Part shown: positions 34,400 to 42,368 of the stretch, one piece after another
Layout of the letters: each line of letters opens with the position of its first letter
Position numbering within the stretch: the stretch's first letter is position 1
Notes under the pieces: generated by a model
What the model saw: only the letters and a program-made list of their open reading frames with translations
Database searches by the model: none
Told to the model about the DNA's origin: nothing
Position numbers and translations under genes: made by a program
DNA from: Telmatospirillum sp.
GTDB taxonomy: Bacteria; Pseudomonadota; Alphaproteobacteria; Rhodospirillales; Magnetospirillaceae
Reading direction: 5' to 3'
DNA length: 64,000 bases
NCBI GenBank assembly: GCA_009712185.1
Contig: WASQ01000124.1
Span: forward strand, 1-64,000

Positions 34400-35866
34400 A
34401 TGCCTATGATGACCCCGGAGCAGTACGAAGCAAGCCTGCGCAAGATGAACTTCAAGGTTTATTTGCAGGGTGAGCTGGTCAAAAACACCGTTGACCATCC
34501 GATCATCCGTCCGTCCATGAATTCGGTGAAGGCGACCTATGCCCTGGCGCAGGATCCCCAGTATGCGGATCTGATGACCGCGACATCGCATCTGACCGGA
34601 AAAAAGATCAACCGTTTCACGCATCTGCATCAAAGCACCGAGGACCTCGTCAAGAAGGTGAAGATGCAGCGTCTGCTGGGTCAGGTGACCGCGTCCTGCT
34701 TCCAGCGCTGCGTCGGCATGGACGCCATCAACGCCCTGGACAGCACCACCTTCGAAATGGACAAGGCGCTGGGCACCGACTACCACAAGCGTTTCGAGAA
34801 GTTCCTGCTCGCCATGCAGGAGAATGACTGGACCGTCGACGGCGCCATGACCGACGTCAAGGGCGACCGCGGCCTGCCTCCGTCGAAGCAGGTCGACCCC
34901 GACATGTTCCTGCATATCGTCGAACGCCGTCCCAACGGGATCGTGGTGACCGGCGCCAAGGCCCACCAGACGGGCTGCATCAATTCGCACCGGATCCTGG
35001 TCATGCCGACCATCAGCATGGGCCCGGATGACAAGGACTATGCGGTCAGCTTCGTCGTGCCGGCCGATGCCGAGGGCATCTGTTACATCTATGGCCGTCA
35101 GTCCTGCGATACCCGCAAAATGGAAGGCACCGAGATTGATGTCGGCAACCACCAGTATGGCGGCCACGAGGCCCTGATGGTGTTCGACAAGGTCTTCGTG
35201 CCTTACGAGGACGTCTTCATGTGCGGCGAGGTCGAGTTCAGCGGCATGCTGGTCGAGCGCTTCGCCGGGTACCATCGTCAGAGCTACGGCGGCTGTAAGG
35301 TCGGCGTGGGCGACGTGCTGATCGGCGCGGCGGCCCTGGCGGCGGACTACAACGGCGCGGCCAAGGCCTCGCACGTCAAGGACAAGCTCATTGAGATGAC
35401 CCACCTCAATGAGACCCTGTATGCCTGCGGCATCTCCTGTTCCTGCGAGGGCAGCAAGACCGCGTCGGGCACCTACCTCATCGATCTGCTGCTCGCCAAC
35501 GTCTGCAAGCAGAACGTGACCCGCATGCCTTACGAGATCGCCCGTCTGGCTGAGGACATCGCCGGTGGCCTGATGGTCACCATGCCGTCCGAAAAGGATC
35601 TGCGCAGCCCGGCGGTGGGCAAGATCGTCGAGAAGTACCTCCAGGGCGTTTCCTCTATCCCGACGGAGCATCGCATGCGGGTGCTGCGTCTGATCGAGAA
35701 CATCACTCTCGGAACGGCGGCCGTCGGCTACCGCACCGAGTCAATGCATGGCGCCGGCAGCCCGCAGGCCCAGCGCATCATGATTGCCCGTCAGGGCAAT
35801 CTGGGGGCCAAGAAGGAGCTGGCCAAGGCGATCGCCGGCATTCCTTCCGCGCCGAAGAAGAAGTAA
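34400..35866 (+). CDS. abfD: 4-hydroxybutyryl-CoA dehydratase
   Basis: This 488-residue enzyme converts 4-hydroxybutyryl-CoA to crotonyl-CoA, using FAD and an unusual 4Fe-4S cluster. The cluster ligands known from the Clostridium enzyme (C99, C103, H292, C299) are all found: SCFQRC gives C100 and C104, and YHRQSYGGC gives H292 and C299. That separates it from the homologous 4-hydroxyphenylacetate 3-monooxygenase, which lacks them. AGGAG precedes the ATG at 34400. The enzyme is oxygen-sensitive in anaerobes, so this may operate under low oxygen. The CoA-transferase two genes downstream would supply its substrate. Confidence 0.95.
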   Translation: MPMMTPEQYEASLRKMNFKVYLQGELVKNTVDHPIIRPSMNSVKATYALAQDPQYADLMTATSHLTGKKINRFTHLHQSTEDLVKKVKMQRLLGQVTASCFQRCVGMDAINALDSTTFEMDKALGTDYHKRFEKFLLAMQENDWTVDGAMTDVKGDRGLPPSKQVDPDMFLHIVERRPNGIVVTGAKAHQTGCINSHRILVMPTISMGPDDKDYAVSFVVPADAEGICYIYGRQSCDTRKMEGTEIDVGNHQYGGHEALMVFDKVFVPYEDVFMCGEVEFSGMLVERFAGYHRQSYGGCKVGVGDVLIGAAALAADYNGAAKASHVKDKLIEMTHLNETLYACGISCSCEGSKTASGTYLIDLLLANVCKQNVTRMPYEIARLAEDIAGGLMVTMPSEKDLRSPAVGKIVEKYLQGVSSIPTEHRMRVLRLIENITLGTAAVGYRTESMHGAGSPQAQRIMIARQGNLGAKKELAKAIAGIPSAPKKK

Positions 35867-35902
35867 GCGGACCACCGCTTCTTTCTTAAGTGAGTGACGG
35901 CC

Positions 35903-35929
35903 GGGAGGGGAGTTGGTCCCCTCCCGGTC
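35903..35929 (+). other. Strong hairpin directly after abfD
   Basis: CCGGGAGGGGA pairs perfectly with TCCCCTCCCGG around GTTGG. There is no T-run, so it may protect the abfD 3' end or partially attenuate transcription into the two downstream genes. Confidence 0.5.
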
Positions 35930-35958
35930 CGACCCGGACAAAAAGACGTCCGATCGGA

Positions 35959-36384
35959 ATGCTCCGATCCAAGTCGGGACCGAGGACTGTGGGGACTTTG
36001 GCTGTCGCGATCAATTTCTGCGGGGGGTGCAATCCGGCGATCGACCGCCGCGAAATCGCCTCCGAGATAGAGCAGGCCCTGACCGCGGCCGGATATGCGG
36101 TGACCTACAACGACTGGGATGCCGACTTTCTGGTGCGGCTGAGCGGATGCGAGGCCAATTGCGCCTTCGAATATCACCCTTCCGACCGGCCGGACGCGGT
36201 GGTGGCGGGGCGCACCTTTGCCGCCGTCAAGGTGGCCGAGGACTCCCTTCCCGGGCGGGTGGTGGCCGCGGTCAAAGACCATTTCGAACGTCCCCACCGG
36301 GATAATGCCGCGCTCTCCTCCGACGGGCCCGGAGGGGCTGGTCCGGAGGCGGCGGCGATCGGCGGGCTGGGCCCCGACCGCTAA
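35959..36384 (+). CDS. Small CGGC Cys-motif protein of unknown function
   Basis: From an ATG at 35959 this gives ~141 residues; a GTG nearer the core (VGTLAVAINFCGGC) is also possible. The core carries INFCGGCNPAIDRREIA, with a CxxC pair, and a second cluster LSGCEANCAFEYHP. It is predicted alpha/beta with helices after each cluster. Four clustered Cys suggest metal, Fe-S or thiol chemistry. The C-terminal ~30 residues are Gly/Ala-rich and disordered. I recognise no characterised family. Lying between the dehydratase and the CoA-transferase, it may help mature or protect the Fe-S dehydratase (inference). Confidence 0.65.
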   Translation: MLRSKSGPRTVGTLAVAINFCGGCNPAIDRREIASEIEQALTAAGYAVTYNDWDADFLVRLSGCEANCAFEYHPSDRPDAVVAGRTFAAVKVAEDSLPGRVVAAVKDHFERPHRDNAALSSDGPGGAGPEAAAIGGLGPDR

Positions 36385-36403
36385 GACATGTGAGGAAACT
36401 CGA

Positions 36404-37711
36404 ATGAAGAACTGGCAAGCGAAATACAAGGACAGAATCGTGAGCGCCGATCAGGCGCTGGCCGCCGTCAAGTCGGGGGACCGCATTGTCGTCGGCCACG
36501 CGACCGGCGAGCCGCAGGCGCTGCTGGAGGCGCTGGTGGCTCGTGCCGACAGCCTGCGCGATGTCGAGATCGTCCATATGGTGGCCATGGGGCCGGCGAA
36601 ATACGCCCAGCCCGGAATGGAAAAGAGCTTCCGTCACAACGCCTTCTTCCTCGGCGGATCGACCCGCAAGGCCTTCGAGGAGGGCCGTGCCGACTTCACG
36701 CCCTGCTTCTTCTCCGAGGTTCCGAGGCTGTTCAAGACGGGCGCCATGCCCGTCGACGTCGCCCTGATCCAGGTGTCGCCCCCCGATGAGGAGGGATATT
36801 GCAGCTATGGCGTGTCCGCCGATTATACCGTGGCCGCCGCTGAGACCGCGAAGGTCGTCATCGCCCAGATGAACGAGTCCTTCCCCAGGACCGGCGGATC
36901 GCGGATCGCCCTCGACAAGCTGACCTGCATCGTCATGAAGAATGAGCCGCTGATCGAACTGCCGCCCCCGAAAATCGGGGATGTGGAGCGCAAGATCGGT
37001 GAGAACGTCGCAAGCCTCATTCCCGATGGCGCCACCCTCCAGCTCGGCATCGGCGCCATTCCCGATGCGGTGTTGCTGTTCCTGGGCGGCAAGAAGGATC
37101 TCGGCATCCATTCCGAGATGTTCTCCGACGGGGTTGTGCATCTGGCCGAAACGGGGGTGGTCACCAACACCCGCAAGACCCTGAACCCCGGGAAATTCGT
37201 CGCCACCTTCCTGATGGGAACCCGCAAGCTCTATGATTTCGTCGACAACAACCCGTCGGTGATCATGCAGCCGGTCGACTATGTCAACGATCCCTTTGTG
37301 ATCGGCCAGCATGACAACATGATTTCGATCAACTCCGCTTTGCAGGTCGACATCATGGGGCAGGTGAATGCCGAGATGATCGGAACCCGTCAGTTCAGCG
37401 GCATTGGCGGTCAGGTCGACTTCGTGCGCGGGGCCAGCCGGTCCAACGGAGGAAAGTCGATCATCGCGATGCCCTCGACCGCGGCGGGCGGGAAAGTGTC
37501 CCGGATCTGCCTCGAACTGGACCGCGGCGCCGCCGTCACCACCTCGCGGACCGATGTCCATTACGTTGTGACCGAGTACGGGATCGCCGAACTGAAGGGC
37601 AAGACGCTGCGTCAGCGCGCCGACGCCCTGATCGCCATCGCGCATCCGGATTTCCGCGGGACGCTGCGGGCCGGTTTGACGAAAGGGGCGAAGAGTCTGG
37701 TCAACGCCTGA
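36404..37711 (+). CDS. 4-hydroxybutyrate CoA-transferase family protein
   Basis: The 435-residue protein matches the acetyl-CoA hydrolase/transferase family that includes AbfT and Cat2. Features are GDRIVVGHATGEPQALLEAL at the N-terminus, a Gly-rich loop LQLGIGAIPDAVL, the active-site Glu in GIHSEMFSDGVVHL, and FSGIGGQVDFVRGA near residue 328. GAGGAA precedes the ATG at 36404. It would transfer CoA from acetyl-CoA (or another donor) to 4-hydroxybutyrate, giving the substrate of the dehydratase. Exact acid specificity is inferred from the operon. Confidence 0.9.
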   Translation: MKNWQAKYKDRIVSADQALAAVKSGDRIVVGHATGEPQALLEALVARADSLRDVEIVHMVAMGPAKYAQPGMEKSFRHNAFFLGGSTRKAFEEGRADFTPCFFSEVPRLFKTGAMPVDVALIQVSPPDEEGYCSYGVSADYTVAAAETAKVVIAQMNESFPRTGGSRIALDKLTCIVMKNEPLIELPPPKIGDVERKIGENVASLIPDGATLQLGIGAIPDAVLLFLGGKKDLGIHSEMFSDGVVHLAETGVVTNTRKTLNPGKFVATFLMGTRKLYDFVDNNPSVIMQPVDYVNDPFVIGQHDNMISINSALQVDIMGQVNAEMIGTRQFSGIGGQVDFVRGASRSNGGKSIIAMPSTAAGGKVSRICLELDRGAAVTTSRTDVHYVVTEYGIAELKGKTLRQRADALIAIAHPDFRGTLRAGLTKGAKSLVNA

Positions 37712-37784
37712 TCCGGCGTGCCCGCGACCGGAGGGGCGCCGATGCGGCTGGGGCGCGGCGCCCCGTCGTGTCGATCCCAGGCAT

Positions 37785-37812
37785 GGAGATCTGACATGGG
37801 AGATCTGACATG
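37785..37812 (+). repeat. Tandem duplication of a ribosome-binding site plus start codon
   Basis: GGAGATCTGACATG occurs twice back-to-back (37785-37798 and 37799-37812). Each copy carries GGAG seven bases before an ATG. The first ATG (37796) opens a 5-codon frame (MGDLT) whose TGA overlaps the second ATG as ATGA, so the second start may be reached by coupled re-initiation. Confidence 0.8.
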
Positions 37813-38034
37813 ACGGACGGTAAGAAAGAGGATGGCGCGACGCAGTCCTGCGCAATGCCGGCGGCCCCGGAGGGGGAAAAGCGCGGTCTGGTCGCCCGCT
37901 TGACGGACAATGTCAAAAAGTCCCTCTCCGCGGTGGTTCAGCATTGCGACGCTGTCGAACAGGCCAAGGCGGCCGGGGAAAGGGAAAATACGCTGAAGCT
38001 CGGCAAGGACTGGGTGAACCGCTGCTGTGGCTGA
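37810..38034 (+). CDS. Small Cys-containing hypothetical protein
   Basis: The 74-residue protein has a polar N-terminus, a charged amphipathic middle (RGLVARLTDNVKKSLSAVVQ) and the C-terminal end WVNRCCG, with further Cys at positions ~14 and ~46. It has no signal peptide or membrane segment. GGAG lies 7 nt before the ATG within a duplicated start region. It is the last gene before grxC and follows the CoA-transferase by ~100 nt, so it may be part of the 4HB operon. Function unknown. Confidence 0.55.
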   Translation: MTDGKKEDGATQSCAMPAAPEGEKRGLVARLTDNVKKSLSAVVQHCDAVEQAKAAGERENTLKLGKDWVNRCCG

Positions 38035-38227
38035 CAAGACCCGGCCCGGGAGGCTGGGAAAACGGAACGGCGGATCAGGGTCTGGAAAGGACCGGACGGG
38101 GCGTATGGAACGATCCCGCGGTTCTCTGCGGGCCCTTGTTCTTTGGCAAAGACGCGATATATCCAACAGCACCGCTTCCGGGCCGGTCGAGGGCCGGCTA
38201 TAGTGGCGGCTCTACTTGGAGTATGCG

Positions 38228-38491
38228 ATGGCCCGCGTTGAAATTTATACCACGACGATCTGCCCCTACTGCGTCCGCGCCAAGTCGCTTCTGAAGCGGA
38301 AAGGCGCCGCCTACGAGGAAATCAATATCGAGCGCGATGACAGCCTGCGGCAGACGATGATGGACCGGGCCGGTGGCCGGCAGACGGTGCCCCAGATTTT
38401 TATCGATGGCCGGCATGTCGGCGGCTGCGACGACCTTTACGCGCTCGACCGCAACGGTGAACTGGACCGCCTTCTGGGATTGGTGTCGTGA
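38228..38491 (+). CDS. grxC: Glutaredoxin 3
   Basis: An 87-residue dithiol glutaredoxin with the active site TICPYCVRAK (CPYC), the cis-Pro loop QTVPQIFIDG and the GGCDDLYAL glutathione-site motif. It reduces protein disulfides using glutathione. The ATG at 38228 gives MARVEIYTTT, the family start; an ATG 12 nt upstream is unlikely. Its stop overlaps the next start (GTGA), so the two are coupled. Marks the right border of the accessory segment. Confidence 0.95.
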   Translation: MARVEIYTTTICPYCVRAKSLLKRKGAAYEEINIERDDSLRQTMMDRAGGRQTVPQIFIDGRHVGGCDDLYALDRNGELDRLLGLVS

Positions 38492-39309
38492 CGGCAATGA
38501 AGGTCGCCTGCATCCAGGTCAACGCCACCAATGACCTGGAGTCCAACATCCGGACGGCGGCGGGCCTGGTATGCGACGCCCGCGCCGCCGGCGCGCAGAT
38601 GGCCTTCCTGCCGGAAAACGTCGCCATGATGGAATTCGGCGGCCGCAATATCGTCGCCAAGGCCATGCCGGAGGCGGAGCACAAGGGCCTGGCGGCGTTC
38701 CGCGAACTGGCCGCGGAGACCCGTCTCTGGCTGCATTGCGGCTCGCTCGCGGTCCTGCTGGAGGACGGGTCGGTTGCCAACCGGACCTATTTCCTGGACC
38801 CCCGGGGTGATGTCGTCGCCAGCTATGACAAGATCCACATGTTCGATGTGGATCTCGATGGCGGCGAATCCTATCGCGAGTCGTCGACCTTCCATCCCGG
38901 TCGCACCGCAGTCGTGACGGGAACGCCCTGGGGACGTCTGGGGCTCAGCATCTGCTACGATCTCCGGTTCCCGCATCTTTACCGTTCGCTTGCCAAGGCC
39001 GGAGCCGATTTTCTGGCCGTGCCGGCAGCCTTCACCCGGACGACCGGGCGGGCGCATTGGCATGTTCTGTTGCGTGCCCGCGCGATCGAAACCGGCTGTT
39101 TCGTTTTCGCCCCCGCGCAATGCGGCGATCATGTCGGCGGGCGTCAGACCTTCGGTCATTCGCTGATCGTATCCCCGTGGGGTGTCGTTCTGGCGGACGG
39201 CGGCGAACAGCCTGGATTTGTGATGGCGGAGATCGACCCGGCCGAGGTTGCCGCCGCGCGGGGCAAAATACCGGCCCTGGCCCACGACCGGGCCTTCGAT
39301 CTGCCCTGA
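38488..39309 (+). CDS. Nitrilase-superfamily amidohydrolase
   Basis: The 273-residue protein has the Glu-Lys-Cys catalytic set of the carbon-nitrogen hydrolase family: Glu in AFLPENVAMM, Lys in SYDKIHMFDVD and Cys in LGLSICYDLRFPHLYR. It resembles Nit1/NitFhit-type enzymes, which hydrolyse deaminated glutathione; the neighbouring glutaredoxin gene fits a glutathione-related role. The GTG start overlaps the grxC stop; an ATG at 38497 is an alternative. Confidence 0.92.
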   Translation: MTAMKVACIQVNATNDLESNIRTAAGLVCDARAAGAQMAFLPENVAMMEFGGRNIVAKAMPEAEHKGLAAFRELAAETRLWLHCGSLAVLLEDGSVANRTYFLDPRGDVVASYDKIHMFDVDLDGGESYRESSTFHPGRTAVVTGTPWGRLGLSICYDLRFPHLYRSLAKAGADFLAVPAAFTRTTGRAHWHVLLRARAIETGCFVFAPAQCGDHVGGRQTFGHSLIVSPWGVVLADGGEQPGFVMAEIDPAEVAAARGKIPALAHDRAFDLP

Positions 39310-39442
39310 TGGCGCGCCCGGGCCTCGTTGCCGGATCGAGTCGCCACCTGATTCCGGCCCGTCACCTGGTTCCGGTCTGGCATCAAGTCCCGATTTCCTG
39401 CCGGGCATTGTCTCTCCTTTCTCTTTGGCGCAGAATTAGCAG

Positions 39443-39850
39443 ATGATCCTGTTCAATCTCATTTGCGGCCACGATCACGAGTTCGAGGGCTGGTTCAGAA
39501 GCGGCGCCGATTATGACGGCCAGCTTGCCGCCGGCGAGCTGGTCTGTCCGGTGTGCGAGGATCGCAATGTCCAGAAGGCGCCGATGGCGCCCGGTGTGAT
39601 TTCCGGCGAAAGCCGGGACCGGCGGGAACCCGATGCCTTGCGTGAGGCGCTGCTGGCGCTGCGCAAGACCGTCGAGGAGAACTGCGATTATGTCGGCGAA
39701 CGTTTCCCGGAGGAGGCGCGCCGGATCCATTATGGCGAGGCGGAAGATCGTCCGATTTACGGCCATACCTCGCTGGACGAGGCCCGGGCCCTCTTTGAGG
39801 AAGGGGTCGACGTCATGCTGATCCCCAAACGCGTTCGCCAAGACGCCTGA
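39443..39850 (+). CDS. DUF1178 family protein
   Basis: This 135-residue protein begins MILFNLICGHDHEFEGWFRS and has a CPVCEDR pair near residue 36, so a small zinc site (with the N-terminal Cys/His) is likely. The rest is helical and charged (PEEARRIHYGEAEDR, then a C-terminal EEGVDVMLIPKR). DUF1178 proteins regularly follow grxC and the nitrilase in alphaproteobacteria. No function is known. Confidence 0.88.
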   Translation: MILFNLICGHDHEFEGWFRSGADYDGQLAAGELVCPVCEDRNVQKAPMAPGVISGESRDRREPDALREALLALRKTVEENCDYVGERFPEEARRIHYGEAEDRPIYGHTSLDEARALFEEGVDVMLIPKRVRQDA

Positions 39851-39866
39851 AGGAGCCAGGAACACC

Positions 39867-40145
39867 ATGAAACCGATATCGCGACGCGGGCTGGTCGCCG
39901 GTCTTGCCGGCATGGGGGTTGCGCTGGGCGCGTCGCGTCGCGCCAGCGCCTTCACGGCCGACACGCCGTCGATGCGCACACTCGCGCTGCATGACAATGC
40001 CTGTGGCGCCACGGCGAGCCATAAGGCGCTGGTCGCCGAGGTCGAACGCACGCTGGGCGACAAATATACGCCAGAGGAAAAGCAAAAGGTTCTCGCGGCC
40101 CTGACCTGTCCGATCTGCGGCTGTCCGCTGGCCGGCCTGTTCTGA
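39867..40145 (+). CDS. Small secreted protein with Tat-like signal
   Basis: A 92-residue protein begins MKPISRRGLVAGLAGMGVAL, with twin arginines followed by a hydrophobic stretch and an AxA-type cleavage site (RASAF), resembling a Tat signal. The mature part is ~60 residues with C-terminal CPICGCPL plus one earlier Cys, suggesting a metal or redox site. GGAGCC lies upstream of the ATG, 16 nt after the DUF1178 gene. Not recognised. Confidence 0.6.
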   Translation: MKPISRRGLVAGLAGMGVALGASRRASAFTADTPSMRTLALHDNACGATASHKALVAEVERTLGDKYTPEEKQKVLAALTCPICGCPLAGLF

Positions 40146-40462
40146 CATCGCTTTCGCCGCCTTCCGGTGGCGGGGTGATCCCGGAGAGTGGCGCCGCGTG
40201 AGGCGGCTCCGGAGCGGCGGTCCGAGGGCGGGGGCTTCGGGGCCGGATCGTCGGCGTTTCACCCCGTGATCGAGGGGGGCGGTCTCGTCTTTCCTGAAAA
40301 GAAGACGAAAACGTTACGATCGATGCTTTGCCGGGCTTCCCCTTCGCGAAGAATATTGCCATAGTGCGCCGCCGGTTCGGCGACGCGCATGCGTTCGCTC
40401 TGGACGATTTCACCATCTATGGTAATAGGCACAAAAACCCCGACAACAGGGCTGTGGCGAGT
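40146..40462. other. Intergenic stretch before yebC
   Basis: The 317-nt gap has several short GC hairpins (for example CCGCC-TTCC-GGTGGCGG near 40160, and CGTCTT...AAGACG near 40290) but no supported gene. The yebC promoter is expected here; no clear box was assigned. Confidence 0.4.
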
Positions 40463-41215
40463 ATGGCTGGGCATTCACAATTCAAGAACATCATGCACCG
40501 CAAGGGCGCGCAGGACGCGAAGCGTGCCAAGGTGTTCACCAAACTGATCCGCGAACTGACGGTTTCCGCGAAGTCCGGTCTGCCGGACCCCAACGCCAAT
40601 CCGCGGTTACGCGCAGCGGTCCAGGCGGCCCGCGAGGCGAATATGCCGAAGGACACCATCGAGCGCGCGATCAAGCGGGGCGCCGGCGGCGACGGCGATA
40701 CCAATTATGAGGAGGTCCGGTACGAGGGCTACGGGCCCGGGTCCGTCGCCATCATCGTCGAGGCCTTGACGGACAACCGGAACCGGACGGCGTCCGAGAT
40801 CCGTTCAGCCTTTTCGAAGCATGGCGGTAATCTGGGCGAGACCAATTCGGTCAGCTTCATGTTCGATCGCGTGGGCGCGGTCCATTACCCCGCCAGCGCC
40901 GCCAGCGCGGACGCGATGTTCGAGGCTGCGCTGGAAGCCGGTGCGGACAATGTCGACTCCGACGAGGACGGACATGACATCACCTGCGCTCCGGACAGCC
41001 TCAATGCCGTGCGCGAGGCGCTTGAGGGCCGTTTCGGCGCCCCGGCCAGCGCGCGTCTCGACTGGCGGCCGCAGACCAGCGTTCCGGTGGCTGACGAACA
41101 GGCGGCCCAGACTCTTCTGAAGCTGCTTGAGGTGTTGGACGACAACGACGACGTTCAGCGTGTCCAGGCCAATTTTGACATTTCTCAGGAGGTCATGGAG
41201 CGGCTCAGCGTCTAA
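40463..41215 (+). CDS. yebC: YebC/PmpR-family protein
   Basis: The 250-residue protein starts [20 protein letters not shown], the hallmark N-terminus (an in-frame longer version from 40328 is not supported). The middle carries [18 protein letters not shown], and three-domain length matches the family. YebC proteins have been described as transcriptional regulators and, more recently, as helpers for ribosomes on difficult proline stretches. It stands 20 nt upstream of ruvC, the usual arrangement. Confidence 0.95.
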   Translation: MAGHSQFKNIMHRKGAQDAKRAKVFTKLIRELTVSAKSGLPDPNANPRLRAAVQAAREANMPKDTIERAIKRGAGGDGDTNYEEVRYEGYGPGSVAIIVEALTDNRNRTASEIRSAFSKHGGNLGETNSVSFMFDRVGAVHYPASAASADAMFEAALEAGADNVDSDEDGHDITCAPDSLNAVREALEGRFGAPASARLDWRPQTSVPVADEQAAQTLLKLLEVLDDNDDVQRVQANFDISQEVMERLSV

Positions 41216-41235
41216 GCCGGGCCGATTCTTTTGCG

Positions 41236-41742
41236 ATGAGACTTCTGGGCCTCGATCCCGGATTGCGTACCACCGGATGGGGCGTGATCGATGTGTCGGA
41301 CAACCGGCTGCGCTGGGTGGCCGACGGGATCGTGTGCTCGGACGGCGATCTGTCGCTGGCCGAGCGTCTCGCCCAGTTGCATCGGGGGATTCTGGAGGTG
41401 GTTGCCCTCCACGCGCCCGGCGAGGCCGCCGTGGAGGAAACCTTCGTCAACCAGAATCCCGCGTCGACGTTGAAACTTGGACAGGCCCGCGGTGCCGTGC
41501 TGCTGGCGGCGAGTCTGTCCGGACTTGCCGTCGCCGAATATGCGCCAAGGCAGGTCAAACAGGCTCTGGTCGGCAGCGGCCGGGCTGCCAAGGAGCAAGT
41601 GGGCATGATGGTTCGTCAACTGCTGCCGGGTTGTCAGTCACGGCAAACGGACTCCACCGACGCCCTCGCCGTGGCGATCTGCCACGCCCATTATCGGGGA
41701 ACGGCCCGGCGCGTGCAGGCGGCCCTGGAGCGCGCTCCGTGA
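41236..41742 (+). CDS. ruvC: Holliday junction resolvase RuvC
   Basis: The 168-residue endonuclease resolves Holliday junctions. The N-terminal LLGLDPGLRTTGWG contains the first catalytic Asp. The second acidic residue (Glu) lies in AAVEETFVNQNPAST, and the final Asp pair in QTDSTDALAVAICHAHY. Its stop overlaps the GTG start of ruvA. Confidence 0.96.
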   Translation: MRLLGLDPGLRTTGWGVIDVSDNRLRWVADGIVCSDGDLSLAERLAQLHRGILEVVALHAPGEAAVEETFVNQNPASTLKLGQARGAVLLAASLSGLAVAEYAPRQVKQALVGSGRAAKEQVGMMVRQLLPGCQSRQTDSTDALAVAICHAHYRGTARRVQAALERAP

Positions 41743-42368
41743 TCGCCCGGCTGAAAGGGCTGGTGGACAGCGTCGGCGAGGACTGGGCCATCATCGATGT
41801 CGGCGGCGTCGGATATCTGGTGTTCAGCTCTGCCAAGACGCTGGCGCGATTGCCTCGGCCCGGCGAGGCGGCCTCCCTCCATGTCGAAACCCATGTCCGT
41901 GAAGATCATATCCATCTCTATGGCTTTGCCGATCCGGTCGAAAAGGACTGGTTCCGGCTTTTGCTGACGGTCCAGGGAGTCGGCAGCAAGGTGGCTCTGG
42001 CGATGCTGTCCGCCCTTACGCCGGAGGATCTGGCGCGCGCCATTTCGGCCGGCGACAAGACCATGCTGACCCGTGCGCAGGGTGTCGGTCCGAAGCTGGC
42101 CGCCCGTCTTGTCACCGAACTCAAGGACAAGGTCGCGGGGCTCGCGCTGTCTCCGTCCTCTCCGGCGGCCATCCAGGGGATCGGCGCGGCGCCGCCCGCC
42201 AGTGCCGCCGCCGAGGACGCCATATCCGCGCTCATCAATCTCGGCTATCGACGGGTCGAAGCCCATGCGGCCGTGCTGAAGGCCCTGGAAGCGTTGGGCG
42301 AGGGGACGGCCACCGGGGTCGTGATCCGCGAAGGGTTGAAGATCCTGGGTAAGGAGATGGCCCGATGA
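41739..42368 (+). CDS. ruvA: Holliday junction helicase subunit RuvA
   Basis: RuvA (209 residues) binds the four-way junction as a tetramer and loads RuvB. The OB domain [20 protein letters not shown] is followed by two helix-hairpin-helix motifs ([14 protein letters not shown] and [13 protein letters not shown]). A flexible linker leads to the C-terminal RuvB-binding domain ([20 protein letters not shown]). The GTG at 41739 overlaps ruvC; the ATGA at its end starts ruvB. Confidence 0.95.
   Translation: MIARLKGLVDSVGEDWAIIDVGGVGYLVFSSAKTLARLPRPGEAASLHVETHVREDHIHLYGFADPVEKDWFRLLLTVQGVGSKVALAMLSALTPEDLARAISAGDKTMLTRAQGVGPKLAARLVTELKDKVAGLALSPSSPAAIQGIGAAPPASAAAEDAISALINLGYRRVEAHAAVLKALEALGEGTATGVVIREGLKILGKEMAR

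Noticed and set aside
34400-35866. 4-hydroxyphenylacetate 3-monooxygenase
   Set aside because: The homologous fold matches, but the four Fe-S ligands specific to 4-hydroxybutyryl-CoA dehydratase are all present, including H292 and C299 at the same positions as the clostridial enzyme, and the operon context fits AbfD.
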